A stretch of 48,531 nt of DNA. Source: an uncultured Acetatifactor sp. (lineage in GTDB: Bacteria; Bacillota; Clostridia; Lachnospirales; Lachnospiraceae). Each line of letters starts with the position of its first letter. The stretch's first letter is position 1. Below, piece by piece: positions 33,671-41,809 of the stretch. The translations under genes and the position numbers were made by a program. Location of the stretch: the NCBI GenBank assembly GCA_910586835.1, contig CAJUJU010000025.1, forward strand, positions 1 through 48,531, in the 5' to 3' direction. The notes below the pieces were generated by a model that was not told the origin of the DNA, ran no database searches, and saw only the letters and a program-made list of their open reading frames with translations.

Positions 33671-33862
33671 TTACAGCTCCTCGATCGCCTTCATCAGGTC
33701 GTCTATGTCGATGCCGTGCACCATGGCAGCTTCCTCCAGGGATTCACCCTGTGCGGAAGGGCAGCCCAGACAATGCATTCCTGCTTCCATCAGAACCGGC
33801 GCCACATCCGGATTGGCGCGCAGGATCTCACCAATGGTCATTTCCTTCGTTATTCCGCTCAT
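33671..33862 (-). CDS. DUF1858 small redox/CxxC domain protein
   Basis: 63 residues, ATG behind AAAGGAGAAAACGACG. It matches the DUF1858 pattern: TIGEILRANPDVAPVLMEAG then MHCLGCPSAQGESLEEAA, with a CxxC (Cys31, Cys34) at a helix start, and HGIDIDDLMKAIEEL. Domains of this type occur alone or fused to disulphide/hydroxylamine-reductase-like enzymes in anaerobes; a metal or disulphide role is likely but not shown. Confidence 0.85.
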   Translation of the reverse strand: MSGITKEMTIGEILRANPDVAPVLMEAGMHCLGCPSAQGESLEEAAMVHGIDIDDLMKAIEEL

Positions 33863-33997
33863 CGTCGTTTTCTCCTTTCCCGCATCCGCAGATGCCTGCT
33901 ATCAGTATATTACTTTCCCCAAAATATGACAAGTTATTCTTTTTTGATCAGACGTTATATAATACTTGCTTCTTACTATAAAACAATTATAAAGTTG

Positions 33998-34026
33998 TTG
34001 TATCCAATAAATGTATATGTTATAAT
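33998..34026 (+). promoter_or_regulatory. Promoter of the small secreted protein gene
   Basis: TTGTAT (33998-34003), 17 bp, TATAAT (34021-34026). Confidence 0.65.
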
Positions 34027-34080
34027 TTTATTGTAATATTTATACAACATCCATATATAATCAATAGGAGGTATTCAAAA

Positions 34081-34419
34081 ATGAAAAAACCAAGAAAGTT
34101 TCACCACTCACTGCTCACTTTGCTACTGGCTGCTTTTCTTCTGATTGGAAGCTCTGCAATGACCGCTTCCGCCGCACTTGATCCAGTCTGCCGCCACACA
34201 GGCCCCAAAACGATCAGAACGGGAGAACGGTCTGAATATGCCAGAACACATGCTGTAGTCATTATCAGCAACGATCTGGGCATCACCACCATAACACCTG
34301 CCGTTTGTCGTGTCTCGAATATCTATCGGACAGAAGTAACCTCCTGTTCCCTGTGCGGCCAGGTTATCAGCACAAGGGATGCCGGCTATATCGGTGAACG
34401 CCACAGCATTAACCACTAG
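34081..34419 (+). CDS. Small secreted Cys/His-rich protein
   Basis: 112 residues, ATG behind AGGAGGTATTCAAAA. The signal peptide is clear (LLTLLLAAFLLIGSSAMTAS, cleavage near ASA-A at 31-32). The mature part of about 80 residues has Cys37-x-His39, His57, Cys76, Cys89-x-x-Cys92, and His108/His112, a spacing suited to one or two metal sites or disulphides. No family is recognised. It has its own promoter and terminator. Confidence 0.7.
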   Translation: MKKPRKFHHSLLTLLLAAFLLIGSSAMTASAALDPVCRHTGPKTIRTGERSEYARTHAVVIISNDLGITTITPAVCRVSNIYRTEVTSCSLCGQVISTRDAGYIGERHSINH

Positions 34420-34438
34420 GATCTAATCACAGCACTTG

Positions 34439-34467
34439 AAAAAAGGAAGCCATGCTTCCTTTTTTCT
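34439..34467 (+). terminator. Terminator of the small secreted protein gene
   Basis: AAAAAAGGAAGC pairs perfectly with GCTTCCTTTTTT around a three-base loop. Confidence 0.85.
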
Positions 34468-34503
34468 GCCAAATAAACAGAATCCATCACAGGAGTATCC
34501 ATT

Positions 34504-36528
34504 ATGAAAAAATACCTGCAAACAATTCTGCTGATGTTGTGCCTCTGCATACTGACCGCCTGCGGCAGAGAGAACAGCGCCTCCGGCTCCCCTGCCGACC
34601 AGGAATTTTACGATATCCGAAAGGAAGAGGACACCGTTTTCGGCGCAATCCTTTCCGGCAGCCTGCTGGGCACACAGTTTTACGACGACAAGCCAATCCA
34701 GATTTTCAGCGATGCGGGCGGCATATGGTCTCTGCCCGCCGGCGCACTTTCCACCGACAAGGAAAATCTTCTCCCCAAGTTTTCTTCCTTCCCTGACAGC
34801 TGGTTTCTCACCAGCACAGGCAAAAGCATCCTGTTTTACGGCCGCTTTTCGGGAAGCTGCATCCGGATTCTGGACGAGGCGGGCGAAATCCTCCACACCC
34901 TTGACAAGATTATCGGCCGCAGCGTTTGTGAGACGGAGGAAGGAAAAATTTATGTTCTGGCAGAAGAGAATGAAAAGGTATTTGCAGCCGAGCTGAACCC
35001 CGACAGCGGGGTGCTGATCAGGCTGAAGGGGCTGAACCTGAGCCAGGCCAAACTCCAATGCCTGGGAACCGGAGCGGAGGGCCTGATGCTGATGGACGAG
35101 TCCGGCGTCTGGAGCGTTTCCGCAGAGGAAAACAGCGCTTCCAGAAGCCTTGTACTGCCTTTTTCCGGCACCTCCTACATGGATATGATCTCCGATCCCG
35201 GTTCTAACCCGGAGCTTTCTCTCCGGGACGCCGCCGCCTTTCGGATGACGGATGAGGATTCCGTGGAGCTTCTCTGGAGGTACGAGGGGGACGGAGGAGT
35301 CCTCCTGCAGACCCTGCGATATGAGAAAATACCAAAAACGGTCTTACGCTTCCGCTGTTACCAGATCAGCAGCTGGCTGGCTGAGTGTATCCATACATTC
35401 AACCGCACAAACGAGCACTATCAGATCGTACTGGAGCAGCCTCCCTCCTCTGCCTCAACTGGTTCCATTTCCACAGAAGAGCTCCATGATTTCTTCCAGC
35501 GCACAGACATGGAAATCGGCGCGGGGAAGGGCGCCGACCTGATCTACGGAGGCGCCAGCCAAAATTTGAGCGCCCTGCTGGAAAAAGGCGCCCTGGAGGA
35601 TCTGACCCCTTACCTGAAGCGCGCCGGCATCCACAGGGAGGATTATTTCCCGGTGGCCTTCCCCCAGGGAAAGGATACGAATACCATCTGCGGCATCGTC
35701 CCCCAAATCACCCCTTCCAGCCTCTGGATCAGCAGTGCTGTACTGGGGGCGGAGGCGGATCCGGACATTGAGAGCGTCATAAACGCCCTGTACGATTATC
35801 CCGGGAAAGGTTCCATTTATTACGGCCTTTCCCAGTCCGCCCTGCTGTGGCTCTTTTTAAACGGAACCCTGGATTTCTGGGGCGCCGTAGATTTTAAGCG
35901 GGGAACCTGTGATTTTGATACGGAGCTGTTCCGGAAAATACTGGAGGTGGCAAAACGCTACGGCAGCCAGGCCTACCGGGACAGCCCGGAAATCCTGGGC
36001 GACCGGTTCCTCGTGCCCCTGGGTGCATTTGAGACCAAAAGCGAGCTGGAAGCCCAGGGAAAGGCCGCCATCGGTTTCTTCTTCGACGACGGCGTCTATG
36101 CCCGGATATCCCCGAATGGCATCCTGGCCATCAACGCCGACTCGCCGTACAAGGAGGGCTGTTGGGAATTCTTCGCCTTTTTGCTGCAGGAAGAGACCCA
36201 ACAGGCGAATCCGGAATACTCCCCGCCCAGCTCTCTTCCCACAAACCGGAAAGCATTTGCGGCACAGCAAACTGACCTGCTGGAGCGAAGCGGCACGCGT
36301 GAAGATGTGACTCTCTCTTACGGCATACTATACGACACCTGCACGGAGGAAGATGCGGCCGAGCAGCTGGAGATCATGGAGACGGTTCACTTTCTTCCTC
36401 TGCACACTCAGGCCGTCCTGAACATCATTTATGATGAGGCAAAGGACTACTTTGACGGTCTCAAGCCCGCGGAGCTCATCATTGAAAATATAAACAATCG
36501 CGTACAGCTTTATCTAAATGAAAGATAA
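34504..36528 (+). CDS. Lipoprotein with family-1-like solute-binding C-terminal domain
   Basis: 674 residues with lipobox LTAC (lipidated Cys20). Residues about 35-275 form a beta-rich, possibly propeller-like domain. From about 280 the sequence turns into an extracellular solute-binding pattern: FRCYQISSWLAECIHTFNRT, ADLIYGGASQNLSALLEKGA, LEDLTPYLKRAG, then the typical end IIENINNRVQLYLNE. No ABC permease gene is adjacent, so it may sense or bind a sugar for another system. Two-domain lipoproteins of this kind are common in Lachnospiraceae but uncharacterised. Confidence 0.75.
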   Translation: MKKYLQTILLMLCLCILTACGRENSASGSPADQEFYDIRKEEDTVFGAILSGSLLGTQFYDDKPIQIFSDAGGIWSLPAGALSTDKENLLPKFSSFPDSWFLTSTGKSILFYGRFSGSCIRILDEAGEILHTLDKIIGRSVCETEEGKIYVLAEENEKVFAAELNPDSGVLIRLKGLNLSQAKLQCLGTGAEGLMLMDESGVWSVSAEENSASRSLVLPFSGTSYMDMISDPGSNPELSLRDAAAFRMTDEDSVELLWRYEGDGGVLLQTLRYEKIPKTVLRFRCYQISSWLAECIHTFNRTNEHYQIVLEQPPSSASTGSISTEELHDFFQRTDMEIGAGKGADLIYGGASQNLSALLEKGALEDLTPYLKRAGIHREDYFPVAFPQGKDTNTICGIVPQITPSSLWISSAVLGAEADPDIESVINALYDYPGKGSIYYGLSQSALLWLFLNGTLDFWGAVDFKRGTCDFDTELFRKILEVAKRYGSQAYRDSPEILGDRFLVPLGAFETKSELEAQGKAAIGFFFDDGVYARISPNGILAINADSPYKEGCWEFFAFLLQEETQQANPEYSPPSSLPTNRKAFAAQQTDLLERSGTREDVTLSYGILYDTCTEEDAAEQLEIMETVHFLPLHTQAVLNIIYDEAKDYFDGLKPAELIIENINNRVQLYLNER

Positions 36529-36545
36529 CAGGGAAACCATTGCCA

Positions 36546-36612
36546 TTGTATACAAAAAAGTACACCAAAGTACGCCGCCAGCCTTGACTCTGCGCATGGT
36601 TTTTCTTATAAT
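36546..36612 (+). promoter_or_regulatory. pfl operon promoter and possible operator
   Basis: TTGACT (36584-36589), 17 bp, TATAAT (36607-36612). Just upstream are the palindrome TTGTATACAA (36546-36555) and a direct repeat AAGTACACC/AAGTACGCC, which could bind a redox or metabolic regulator. Confidence 0.75.
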
Positions 36613-36680
36613 GATAAATATGAATCAGCGGTAACTTATTCATCTATGAACCAATCAAATTTTAAGAGGAGGCATTTCAA

Positions 36681-38717
36681 ATGAAACCGATTGAAACTGA
36701 TTTTGTACGCGGTAAGTGGGACAAAGAAGTCAATGTCCGTGACTTCATCCAGAGGAACTATCATCCCTATGACGGCGACGATTCCTTCCTGGCAGGCCCT
36801 ACTCAGAACACCAAGGATCTGTGGGCAATGGTGCTTGACCTTCAGAAGAAGGAGCGCGAGGCCGGCGGCGTTCTGGATATGGACACCAAGGTTGTTTCCA
36901 CCATCACCTCCCATGGCCCCGGTTATCTTGACAAGAGCAAGGAGACCATCGTAGGCTTCCAGACCGATAAGCCTTTCAAGAGATCCCTGCAGCCTTACGG
37001 CGGTATTCGTATGGCAGAGAAGGCATGCTCAGACAATGGCTACGAGGTTGATCCCGAGATTTCCGAGTTCTTTTCCACTCACAGAAAGACCCACAACGCA
37101 GGCTGTTTTGATGCTTACAACCAGGAGATGAGAGCCTGCCGTTCTTCCCATATCATCACCGGCCTTCCCGATGCTTACGGCCGCGGACGTATTATCGGTG
37201 ACTACAGACGTGTGGCTCTGTACGGAATCGACAGACTGATCGAGGACAAGCAGGCACAGAAGGATTCCACCGGCCGCGTTATGACCGATGACGTAATCCG
37301 TCTTCGCGAGGAGCTTTCCGAGCAGATGGTTGCCCTGAAGATGATGAAGGAGATGGCTGCTTCCTACGGCTGCGATATCTCCAATCCCGCTACCAACGTG
37401 CAGGAAGCAATCCAGGCAGTATACTTCGGATATCTGTGCGCAGTAAAGGAGCAGAACGGCGCTGCAATGTCTCTTGGCCGTACCTCTACCTTCCTTGATA
37501 TCTACGCAGAGAGGGACCTGAAGAACGGCACCTTCACCGAGGAGCAGATCCAGGAGTTCATCGACCACTTCATCATGAAGCTGCGTCTGATCAAGTTTGC
37601 CCGTACTCCTGAGTACAACCAGATTTTTGCAGGCGATCCCGTATGGGTAACCGAGTCCCTGGCCGGCGTTGGTGTAGACGGACGTCACATGGTTACCCGG
37701 ATGAGCTTCCGTTACCTGAATACCCTTTATAACCTTGGGCCTTCTCCCGAGCCGAACCTGACCGTACTCTGGTCCACCAGACTTCCTGAAGGTTTTAAGA
37801 AGTTCTGTGCGAAGACTTCTATCCAGACCTCTTCCATTCAGTATGAGAACGACGACCTGATGAGAGCTACTCACGGCGACGACTACGGTATCGCATGCTG
37901 CGTATCTTCCATGGTAATCGGTAAGGAGATGCAGTTCTTCGGCGCCCGCGCAAACGTGGCAAAGTGCCTGCTGTACGCTCTGAACGGCGGTGTGGATGAA
38001 GTCACCAAGAAGCAGGTCGGTCCCAAGTACCGTCCTGTTACCGGCGATGTTCTTGACTATGATGATGTTATGAGCAAGTTCATCGACATGCTGGAGTGGC
38101 AGGCAGATGTATATGTAAATACCCTCAACATCATCCACTACATGCATGACAAGTATTGCTATGAGAGGGCTGAGATGGCTCTTCACGACAGAGACGTCAA
38201 GAGATATTTTGCAACCGGTGTTGCAGGACTCTCCATCGTTGCCGACTCCCTTTCCGCAATCAAGTATGCCAAGGTTGAAGTTGTCCGTGACGAGGACGGC
38301 ATCATCGTGGACTTCAAGACCACCGGTGATTTCCCCAAGTATGGTAATGATGATGATCGTGTAGACGAGATCGCTCAGGAGATCGTTCACAAGTTCATGA
38401 CCGCGATCAGACGTCATCACACCTACAGAAACGGTGTGCCCACCACTTCCATCCTGACCATTACCTCCAATGTGACCTATGGTAAGGCTACAGGTAATAC
38501 TCCTGACGGACGTAAGAAGGGCCAGCCTTTCGCACCCGGTGCAAACCCCATGCACGGCCGTGACACTCATGGCGCAGTTGCTTCCCTGGCTTCCGTTTCC
38601 AAGCTTCCTTTCAATGATGCGCAGGATGGTATCTCCAATACCTTCACCATCATCCCCGGAGCTCTGGGCAAGGAAGATCAGGTATTCGCAGGCGATCTGG
38701 AGCTTGATCTGAAATAA
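36681..38717 (+). CDS. pflB: Pyruvate formate-lyase core lacking the glycyl-radical domain
   Basis: 678 residues, ATG behind AGAGGAGGCATTTCAA. The PFL barrel is complete, including the thiyl pair Cys406-Cys407 in DDYGIACCVSSM, IGKEMQFFGARANVAKCLLY, and the region up to IIPGALGKEDQ. It then ends with VFAGDLELDLK and a TAA, whereas full-length PFL (about 740-760 residues) continues into NLVxLLDGY...RVSGYAV. That missing piece is encoded separately at 39026. The split falls between the barrel and the mobile C-terminal domain, and the frame is intact, so it is not a recent frameshift. Converts pyruvate and CoA to formate and acetyl-CoA. Confidence 0.93.
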   Translation: MKPIETDFVRGKWDKEVNVRDFIQRNYHPYDGDDSFLAGPTQNTKDLWAMVLDLQKKEREAGGVLDMDTKVVSTITSHGPGYLDKSKETIVGFQTDKPFKRSLQPYGGIRMAEKACSDNGYEVDPEISEFFSTHRKTHNAGCFDAYNQEMRACRSSHIITGLPDAYGRGRIIGDYRRVALYGIDRLIEDKQAQKDSTGRVMTDDVIRLREELSEQMVALKMMKEMAASYGCDISNPATNVQEAIQAVYFGYLCAVKEQNGAAMSLGRTSTFLDIYAERDLKNGTFTEEQIQEFIDHFIMKLRLIKFARTPEYNQIFAGDPVWVTESLAGVGVDGRHMVTRMSFRYLNTLYNLGPSPEPNLTVLWSTRLPEGFKKFCAKTSIQTSSIQYENDDLMRATHGDDYGIACCVSSMVIGKEMQFFGARANVAKCLLYALNGGVDEVTKKQVGPKYRPVTGDVLDYDDVMSKFIDMLEWQADVYVNTLNIIHYMHDKYCYERAEMALHDRDVKRYFATGVAGLSIVADSLSAIKYAKVEVVRDEDGIIVDFKTTGDFPKYGNDDDRVDEIAQEIVHKFMTAIRRHHTYRNGVPTTSILTITSNVTYGKATGNTPDGRKKGQPFAPGANPMHGRDTHGAVASLASVSKLPFNDAQDGISNTFTIIPGALGKEDQVFAGDLELDLK

Positions 38718-38799
38718 GCCGGATATCATACAACGTATTCATACGGCGTAATTTCAGCCTGGCTGTCAAGGCGGCCGGGCTGATTCAAAAGGAGACACT

Positions 38800-39003
38800 A
38801 TGGACGAGAACAAAATGATTGACGACCTTGTAAAGATGCTGGATTCCGGTATGACCGACGGAGTCGGCCATGTCAATGTGGAGTGCGGCGAAAATGAGGA
38901 GCAGTCAAGGAACGTTCAGACAATGGGCTGTACGGATTGTTCCAGAACACCGTTGGCCTGCAGTGTACCTACCCTCCACGAGGGTTTAGATGACTACAAA
39001 TAG
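38800..39003 (+). CDS. Small protein resembling the first half of a PFL glycyl-radical domain, with Cys-rich tail
   Basis: 67 residues, ATG behind AAGGAGACACT. Residues 1-36 align with the start of the radical domain encoded next: IDDLVKMLDSGMTDGVGHVN against VDNLVNLLDGYATKGGHHLN. The RVSGYAV glycine loop is absent; instead comes MGCTDCSRTPLACSVPTLHE with Cys44, Cys47 and Cys54 (Cys29 also present). It lies between the PFL core and the radical subunit. A regulatory, chaperone or metal-binding part of the PFL complex is possible; the function is unknown. Confidence 0.75.
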   Translation: MDENKMIDDLVKMLDSGMTDGVGHVNVECGENEEQSRNVQTMGCTDCSRTPLACSVPTLHEGLDDYK

Positions 39004-39025
39004 CAGATAGAAGGAGGAAACTATC

Positions 39026-39268
39026 ATGGCAGCAAGTGCAGCACAGGTTGACAACCTTGTAAATTTATTGGATGGTTACGCAACAAAGGGCGGCCATCAC
39101 TTGAACGTAAACGTTCTCAACAGAGATACCTTACTGGATGCTCAGCAGCATCCCGAGAACTATCCTCAGCTTACGATCCGTGTATCCGGATATGCAGTGA
39201 ACTTTATCAAGCTCACTCCCGAGCAGCAGGCTGACGTTATTTCCCGTACCTTCCATGAGGGAATCTGA
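39026..39268 (+). CDS. Stand-alone glycyl-radical subunit of pyruvate formate-lyase (GrcA-like)
   Basis: 80 residues, ATG behind GAAGGAGGAAACTATC. It equals the C-terminal domain of PFL: NLVNLLDGYATKGGHHLNVN, LNRDTLLDAQQHPENYPQLT, then IRVSGYAVNFIKLT with the radical glycine Gly55, and ADVISRTF at the end. In E. coli, GrcA (YfiD) is a spare part that rescues oxygen-broken PFL; here it would be the only radical domain for the adjacent core. PflA (42628) should install the radical. Confidence 0.9.
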   Translation: MAASAAQVDNLVNLLDGYATKGGHHLNVNVLNRDTLLDAQQHPENYPQLTIRVSGYAVNFIKLTPEQQADVISRTFHEGI

Positions 39269-39284
39269 TCGTCAAGGTCAAACA

Positions 39285-39314
39285 GGGGCGTGTCAATTGA
39301 CACGCCCTCTTTTT
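39285..39314 (+). terminator. Terminator of the split pfl operon
   Basis: GGGCGTGTCAATTGACACGCCC (39286-39307 in two 11-bp arms) is a perfect palindrome followed by TCTTTTT. It lies 17 bp past the radical-subunit stop. Confidence 0.88.
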
Positions 39315-39381
39315 ATCTTACAGGAAATCACGTCACAATTTCTCTGAAAACGAAACCGTTATCCATGTACAATACAGAACA

Positions 39382-39407
39382 GTCCGCAGAGGTATTCCCC
39401 TGCGGAC
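39382..39407 (-). terminator. Hairpin downstream of flagellin
   Basis: GTCCGCAG and CTGCGGAC form an 8-bp stem 48 bp past the flagellin stop. No good T-tract follows on the minus strand, so termination may be weak. Confidence 0.45.
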
Positions 39408-39454
39408 CATAACTTTACTGATCGAATTTCTCATATACTGCTTATTCAGTCTGA

Positions 39455-41290
39455 TTAGCCGAGCAGTGAAAGAACACCCTGATTGCTCTGGTTGGCCTGT
39501 GCCAGCATCGCCTGGCCTGCCTGAGACAGAATATTGTTGTTGGAGTACTTCACCATCTCGCTTGCCATATCCGTATCGCGGATCTGAGCTTCTGCAGCAG
39601 TGGTATTCTCCACCACATTATCCAGGTTGTTGATGGTGTGCTCCAAACGGTTCTGAACTGCACCCAGCGTAGAACGCTGTCTGGAAACCTGTGCGATGGC
39701 ATCTGCAATGGTATTGACAGCCTGATCTGCATTGGAAGAGTCCTCTCCGGTCACGCTTACCTTGTTGATACCAAGGCTCTTAGCGCTCATAGACTGGATA
39801 TCCACGGAAATCTTGTTGTCTTCCGTAGTGTCCGCTCCTACCTGCAGACTGAAATTCAGGACATCGGAGGCCTTTTCCACAGAACCTGCCTCGGTAATAC
39901 GCAGCTCAACTTTGACATTCTCAAAATTTACTGCCGTATCTGCGATATCGTTTGTATGCTTTGTTCCCTTTAAGAAATCAGCTGCCGTTTCCTCAAAATC
40001 ACCTGCTGCAAGAGCCCCCAATGCTGTTGCGCCGGTACTGGCCGCAAGTATTTCCTGCGTATAATCCGACTTCTCCGTCCCAGTCACATTGTTCTTATCA
40101 TCATAGGACTTGGAAACCTGAGTAGCGGTCACTACAACACTTGCCTTATACCCGTCCGCCTCCAGCAGCTTGTTCAGATCATCAAGGGTCTTAAAAGTAT
40201 TTGCCTCCAGACCTGTTGTTTTGCCTGCATCATAGGTATATGTCTTGCCGTTGATGGTAATCGACTCGCCGTCCATCAGCACGCCGTTTCCTGCGCCTGT
40301 TGCCAAAGTAGCACCAGTTCCCGCCGTAGTGGCTCCTTTTACTCCTCCGATAGAAAAGGCAAAAGATTCGCCGGTAGCGCCTTTGCGCAGCTTTGCATAG
40401 TCATCGTCTGTAGCCGCCGTTTGATCGGCTATCTCCACAAAACCGTTTGCTCTTACAGCGGCTCCGGGTGCCTTCGTTGTAGCGGACTCAAACTTAATGC
40501 TCTGTACCGCATTTTTGGTATCATCTGTTTTTGTTCCGTCCAGCTTGGATTCCACGGACAGCTTGCCGGTCTTATCAGCGCTTGCCTTGAAAACGTGTTT
40601 CAAAACATCGTCATTATTCAAGGCTTCCGCAAAATTTGCTGCTGTAGCTGCCGCATCCTTCCCTGCCTTGAAGACAATATCCCTTGTCCTCTTATCACCG
40701 TTCTCGTCCAGATACTCAATTGTAGCAGTATCCTCCGTTCCGGCATCCAATGCATTTGCTGCAACATCACTGAAGGTAGCACTGAAGATATTTCCCCTTG
40801 CTTCCGTTACGGCAGCTTCCTGAATCTTTCCGTCAACCTTTGCACTTACCTCGCCCGCATTCTTATTTTTTCCGGCGCCCTTCAGCAGATAGGTCTCGTT
40901 GAACTTGGTGGTCTCGGAAACACGGTCGATCTCGGTGACAAGCTGGTCGATCTCGTCCTGTACGGACTGGCGGTCCGTCTCAGACATGGTGCCGTTTCCG
41001 GCCTTTACAGCCAGCTCATTCATTCTCTGAAGCATGTCGTGTACTTCAGTCAACGCTCCCTCAGCGGTCTGCACTGCAGAGATGCCGTCCTGTGCGTTGG
41101 CGGACGCCTGAGTCAGTCCTCTGATCTGCTTTCTCATCTTCTCACTGATGGAAAGGCCTGCAGCATCGTCAGCCGCACGGTTGATCTTGTAACCGGAAGA
41201 AAGCTTCTCGGTGGACTTAGCCTGGGTCTTGGTGGTCAGACCAAGCATTCTGTTGGAATTCATTGCTGTTAAGTTGTGCTGTACTATCAT
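39455..41290 (-). CDS. Flagellin
   Basis: 611 residues, ATG behind AAGGAGGTAAACT. The N-terminal D0/D1 helices (MIVQHNLTAMNSNRMLGLTT, GYKINRAADDAAGLSISEKM, LTQASANAQDGISAVQTAEG, ALTEVHDMLQRMNELAVKAG) and the C-terminal helices (NTIADAIAQVSRQRSTLGAV, QNRLEHTINNLDNVVENTTA, SNNNILSQAGQAMLAQANQS) are both conserved. A central domain of roughly 370 variable residues makes it longer than the B. subtilis type. The conserved D1 helices contain the TLR5-recognition region. csrA is 182 bp upstream; no fliW is in this window. Confidence 0.95.
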   Translation of the reverse strand: MIVQHNLTAMNSNRMLGLTTKTQAKSTEKLSSGYKINRAADDAAGLSISEKMRKQIRGLTQASANAQDGISAVQTAEGALTEVHDMLQRMNELAVKAGNGTMSETDRQSVQDEIDQLVTEIDRVSETTKFNETYLLKGAGKNKNAGEVSAKVDGKIQEAAVTEARGNIFSATFSDVAANALDAGTEDTATIEYLDENGDKRTRDIVFKAGKDAAATAANFAEALNNDDVLKHVFKASADKTGKLSVESKLDGTKTDDTKNAVQSIKFESATTKAPGAAVRANGFVEIADQTAATDDDYAKLRKGATGESFAFSIGGVKGATTAGTGATLATGAGNGVLMDGESITINGKTYTYDAGKTTGLEANTFKTLDDLNKLLEADGYKASVVVTATQVSKSYDDKNNVTGTEKSDYTQEILAASTGATALGALAAGDFEETAADFLKGTKHTNDIADTAVNFENVKVELRITEAGSVEKASDVLNFSLQVGADTTEDNKISVDIQSMSAKSLGINKVSVTGEDSSNADQAVNTIADAIAQVSRQRSTLGAVQNRLEHTINNLDNVVENTTAAEAQIRDTDMASEMVKYSNNNILSQAGQAMLAQANQSNQGVLSLLG

Positions 41291-41293
41291 AGT

Positions 41294-41328
41294 TTACCTC
41301 CTTGGATTTACCTGGCGCAAATCCGTTC
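41294..41328 (-). promoter_or_regulatory. CsrA-binding leader hairpin candidate at the flagellin ribosome site
   Basis: On the minus strand ACGGATTT-GCGCCAGGT-AAATCC folds as a hairpin immediately before AAGGAGG. Two ANGGA motifs (ACGGA and the Shine-Dalgarno AAGGA) match the dual-site arrangement through which CsrA represses flagellin mRNA in B. subtilis. Binding is inferred. Confidence 0.55.
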
Positions 41329-41364
41329 GCGCCGGTGAATAAATGGTTTTTTGTTTTTATAATA

Positions 41365-41420
41365 AACCGGATACGTCCGCCCTCCGCCGGGCCCGGGCTT
41401 CGATGCTTCCGCATCCGGTT
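41365..41420. repeat. Inverted repeat between csrA and flagellin
   Basis: AACCGGAT (41365-41372) and ATCCGGTT (41413-41420) enclose 40 bases. It lies in the csrA-flagellin gap and could attenuate read-through; no T-tract is present. No convincing sigma-A or sigma-D promoter for flagellin was found in 41291-41472. Confidence 0.45.
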
Positions 41421-41472
41421 ATTATCTTTTTCCTGCGGCTTTACCGTCCGCTTCAATGCCGTTTTCCGACAG

Positions 41473-41700
41473 TCACCGGTACTTCTCCGGGTGCTCGGGC
41501 TCCGGATAATATTTGGGAAGGGTTGCCCGGATCTCCGGATCTGTAAATTTCTTCTCGATCACGCTGCTCCTGACAATATTGATATTCTTCGGAGCATCTA
41601 TCATGATCCGAAGATGCTTCCCCGTGCCTCCCAGAAACACGACCTTGATATCCTCCCCCAGCATTAAATATTCTTCCGTGCTCACCGTCAGTCTTAACAT
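41473..41700 (-). CDS. csrA: CsrA translational regulator
   Basis: 75 residues from the ATG at 41700, 6 bp after AGGGAGG; a TTG two codons earlier lies too close. It has the CsrA core MLRLTVSTEEYLMLGEDIKV, VFLGGTGKHLRIMIDAPKNI and VRSSVIEKK, then an extended Pro/Glu-rich tail (LPKYYPEPEHPEKYR). CsrA dimers bind ANGGA sites over ribosome-binding sites; the next gene is flagellin, the usual target in Firmicutes. Only about 50 bp separate its start from the recombination site, so a dedicated promoter must overlap or lie within the invertible segment. Confidence 0.88.
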   Translation of the reverse strand: MLRLTVSTEEYLMLGEDIKVVFLGGTGKHLRIMIDAPKNINIVRSSVIEKKFTDPEIRATLPKYYPEPEHPEKYR

Positions 41701-41750
41701 ATACAACCTCCCTGCTGTCTTCCAGCCTCCCTGCCGCTGCCCTCTTCAGC

Positions 41751-41782
41751 GAATGCAACATTTGATATAATTTGTTGTATTC
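41751..41782 (+). repeat. Left recombination site of the invertible element
   Basis: Arms GAATGCAACA (41751-41760) and TGTTGTATTC (41773-41782) around the 12-bp spacer TTTGATATAATT; GC on both sides extends the palindrome. Two imperfectly symmetric arms with a short asymmetric spacer is the layout of a tyrosine-recombinase core site. TGATATAAT in the spacer also forms an extended -10 reading into the recombinase gene. Confidence 0.75.
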
Positions 41783-41809
41783 GCAAATCAACGAATGGAG
41801 GAAAAAAAA

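Noticed and set aside
41410..41450. Sigma-D type flagellin promoter (TAAA...GATAA)
   Set aside because: TAAA and GATAATA are present on the minus strand but only 13 bp apart, shorter than the sigma-D spacing, and the GCC before GATA is absent.
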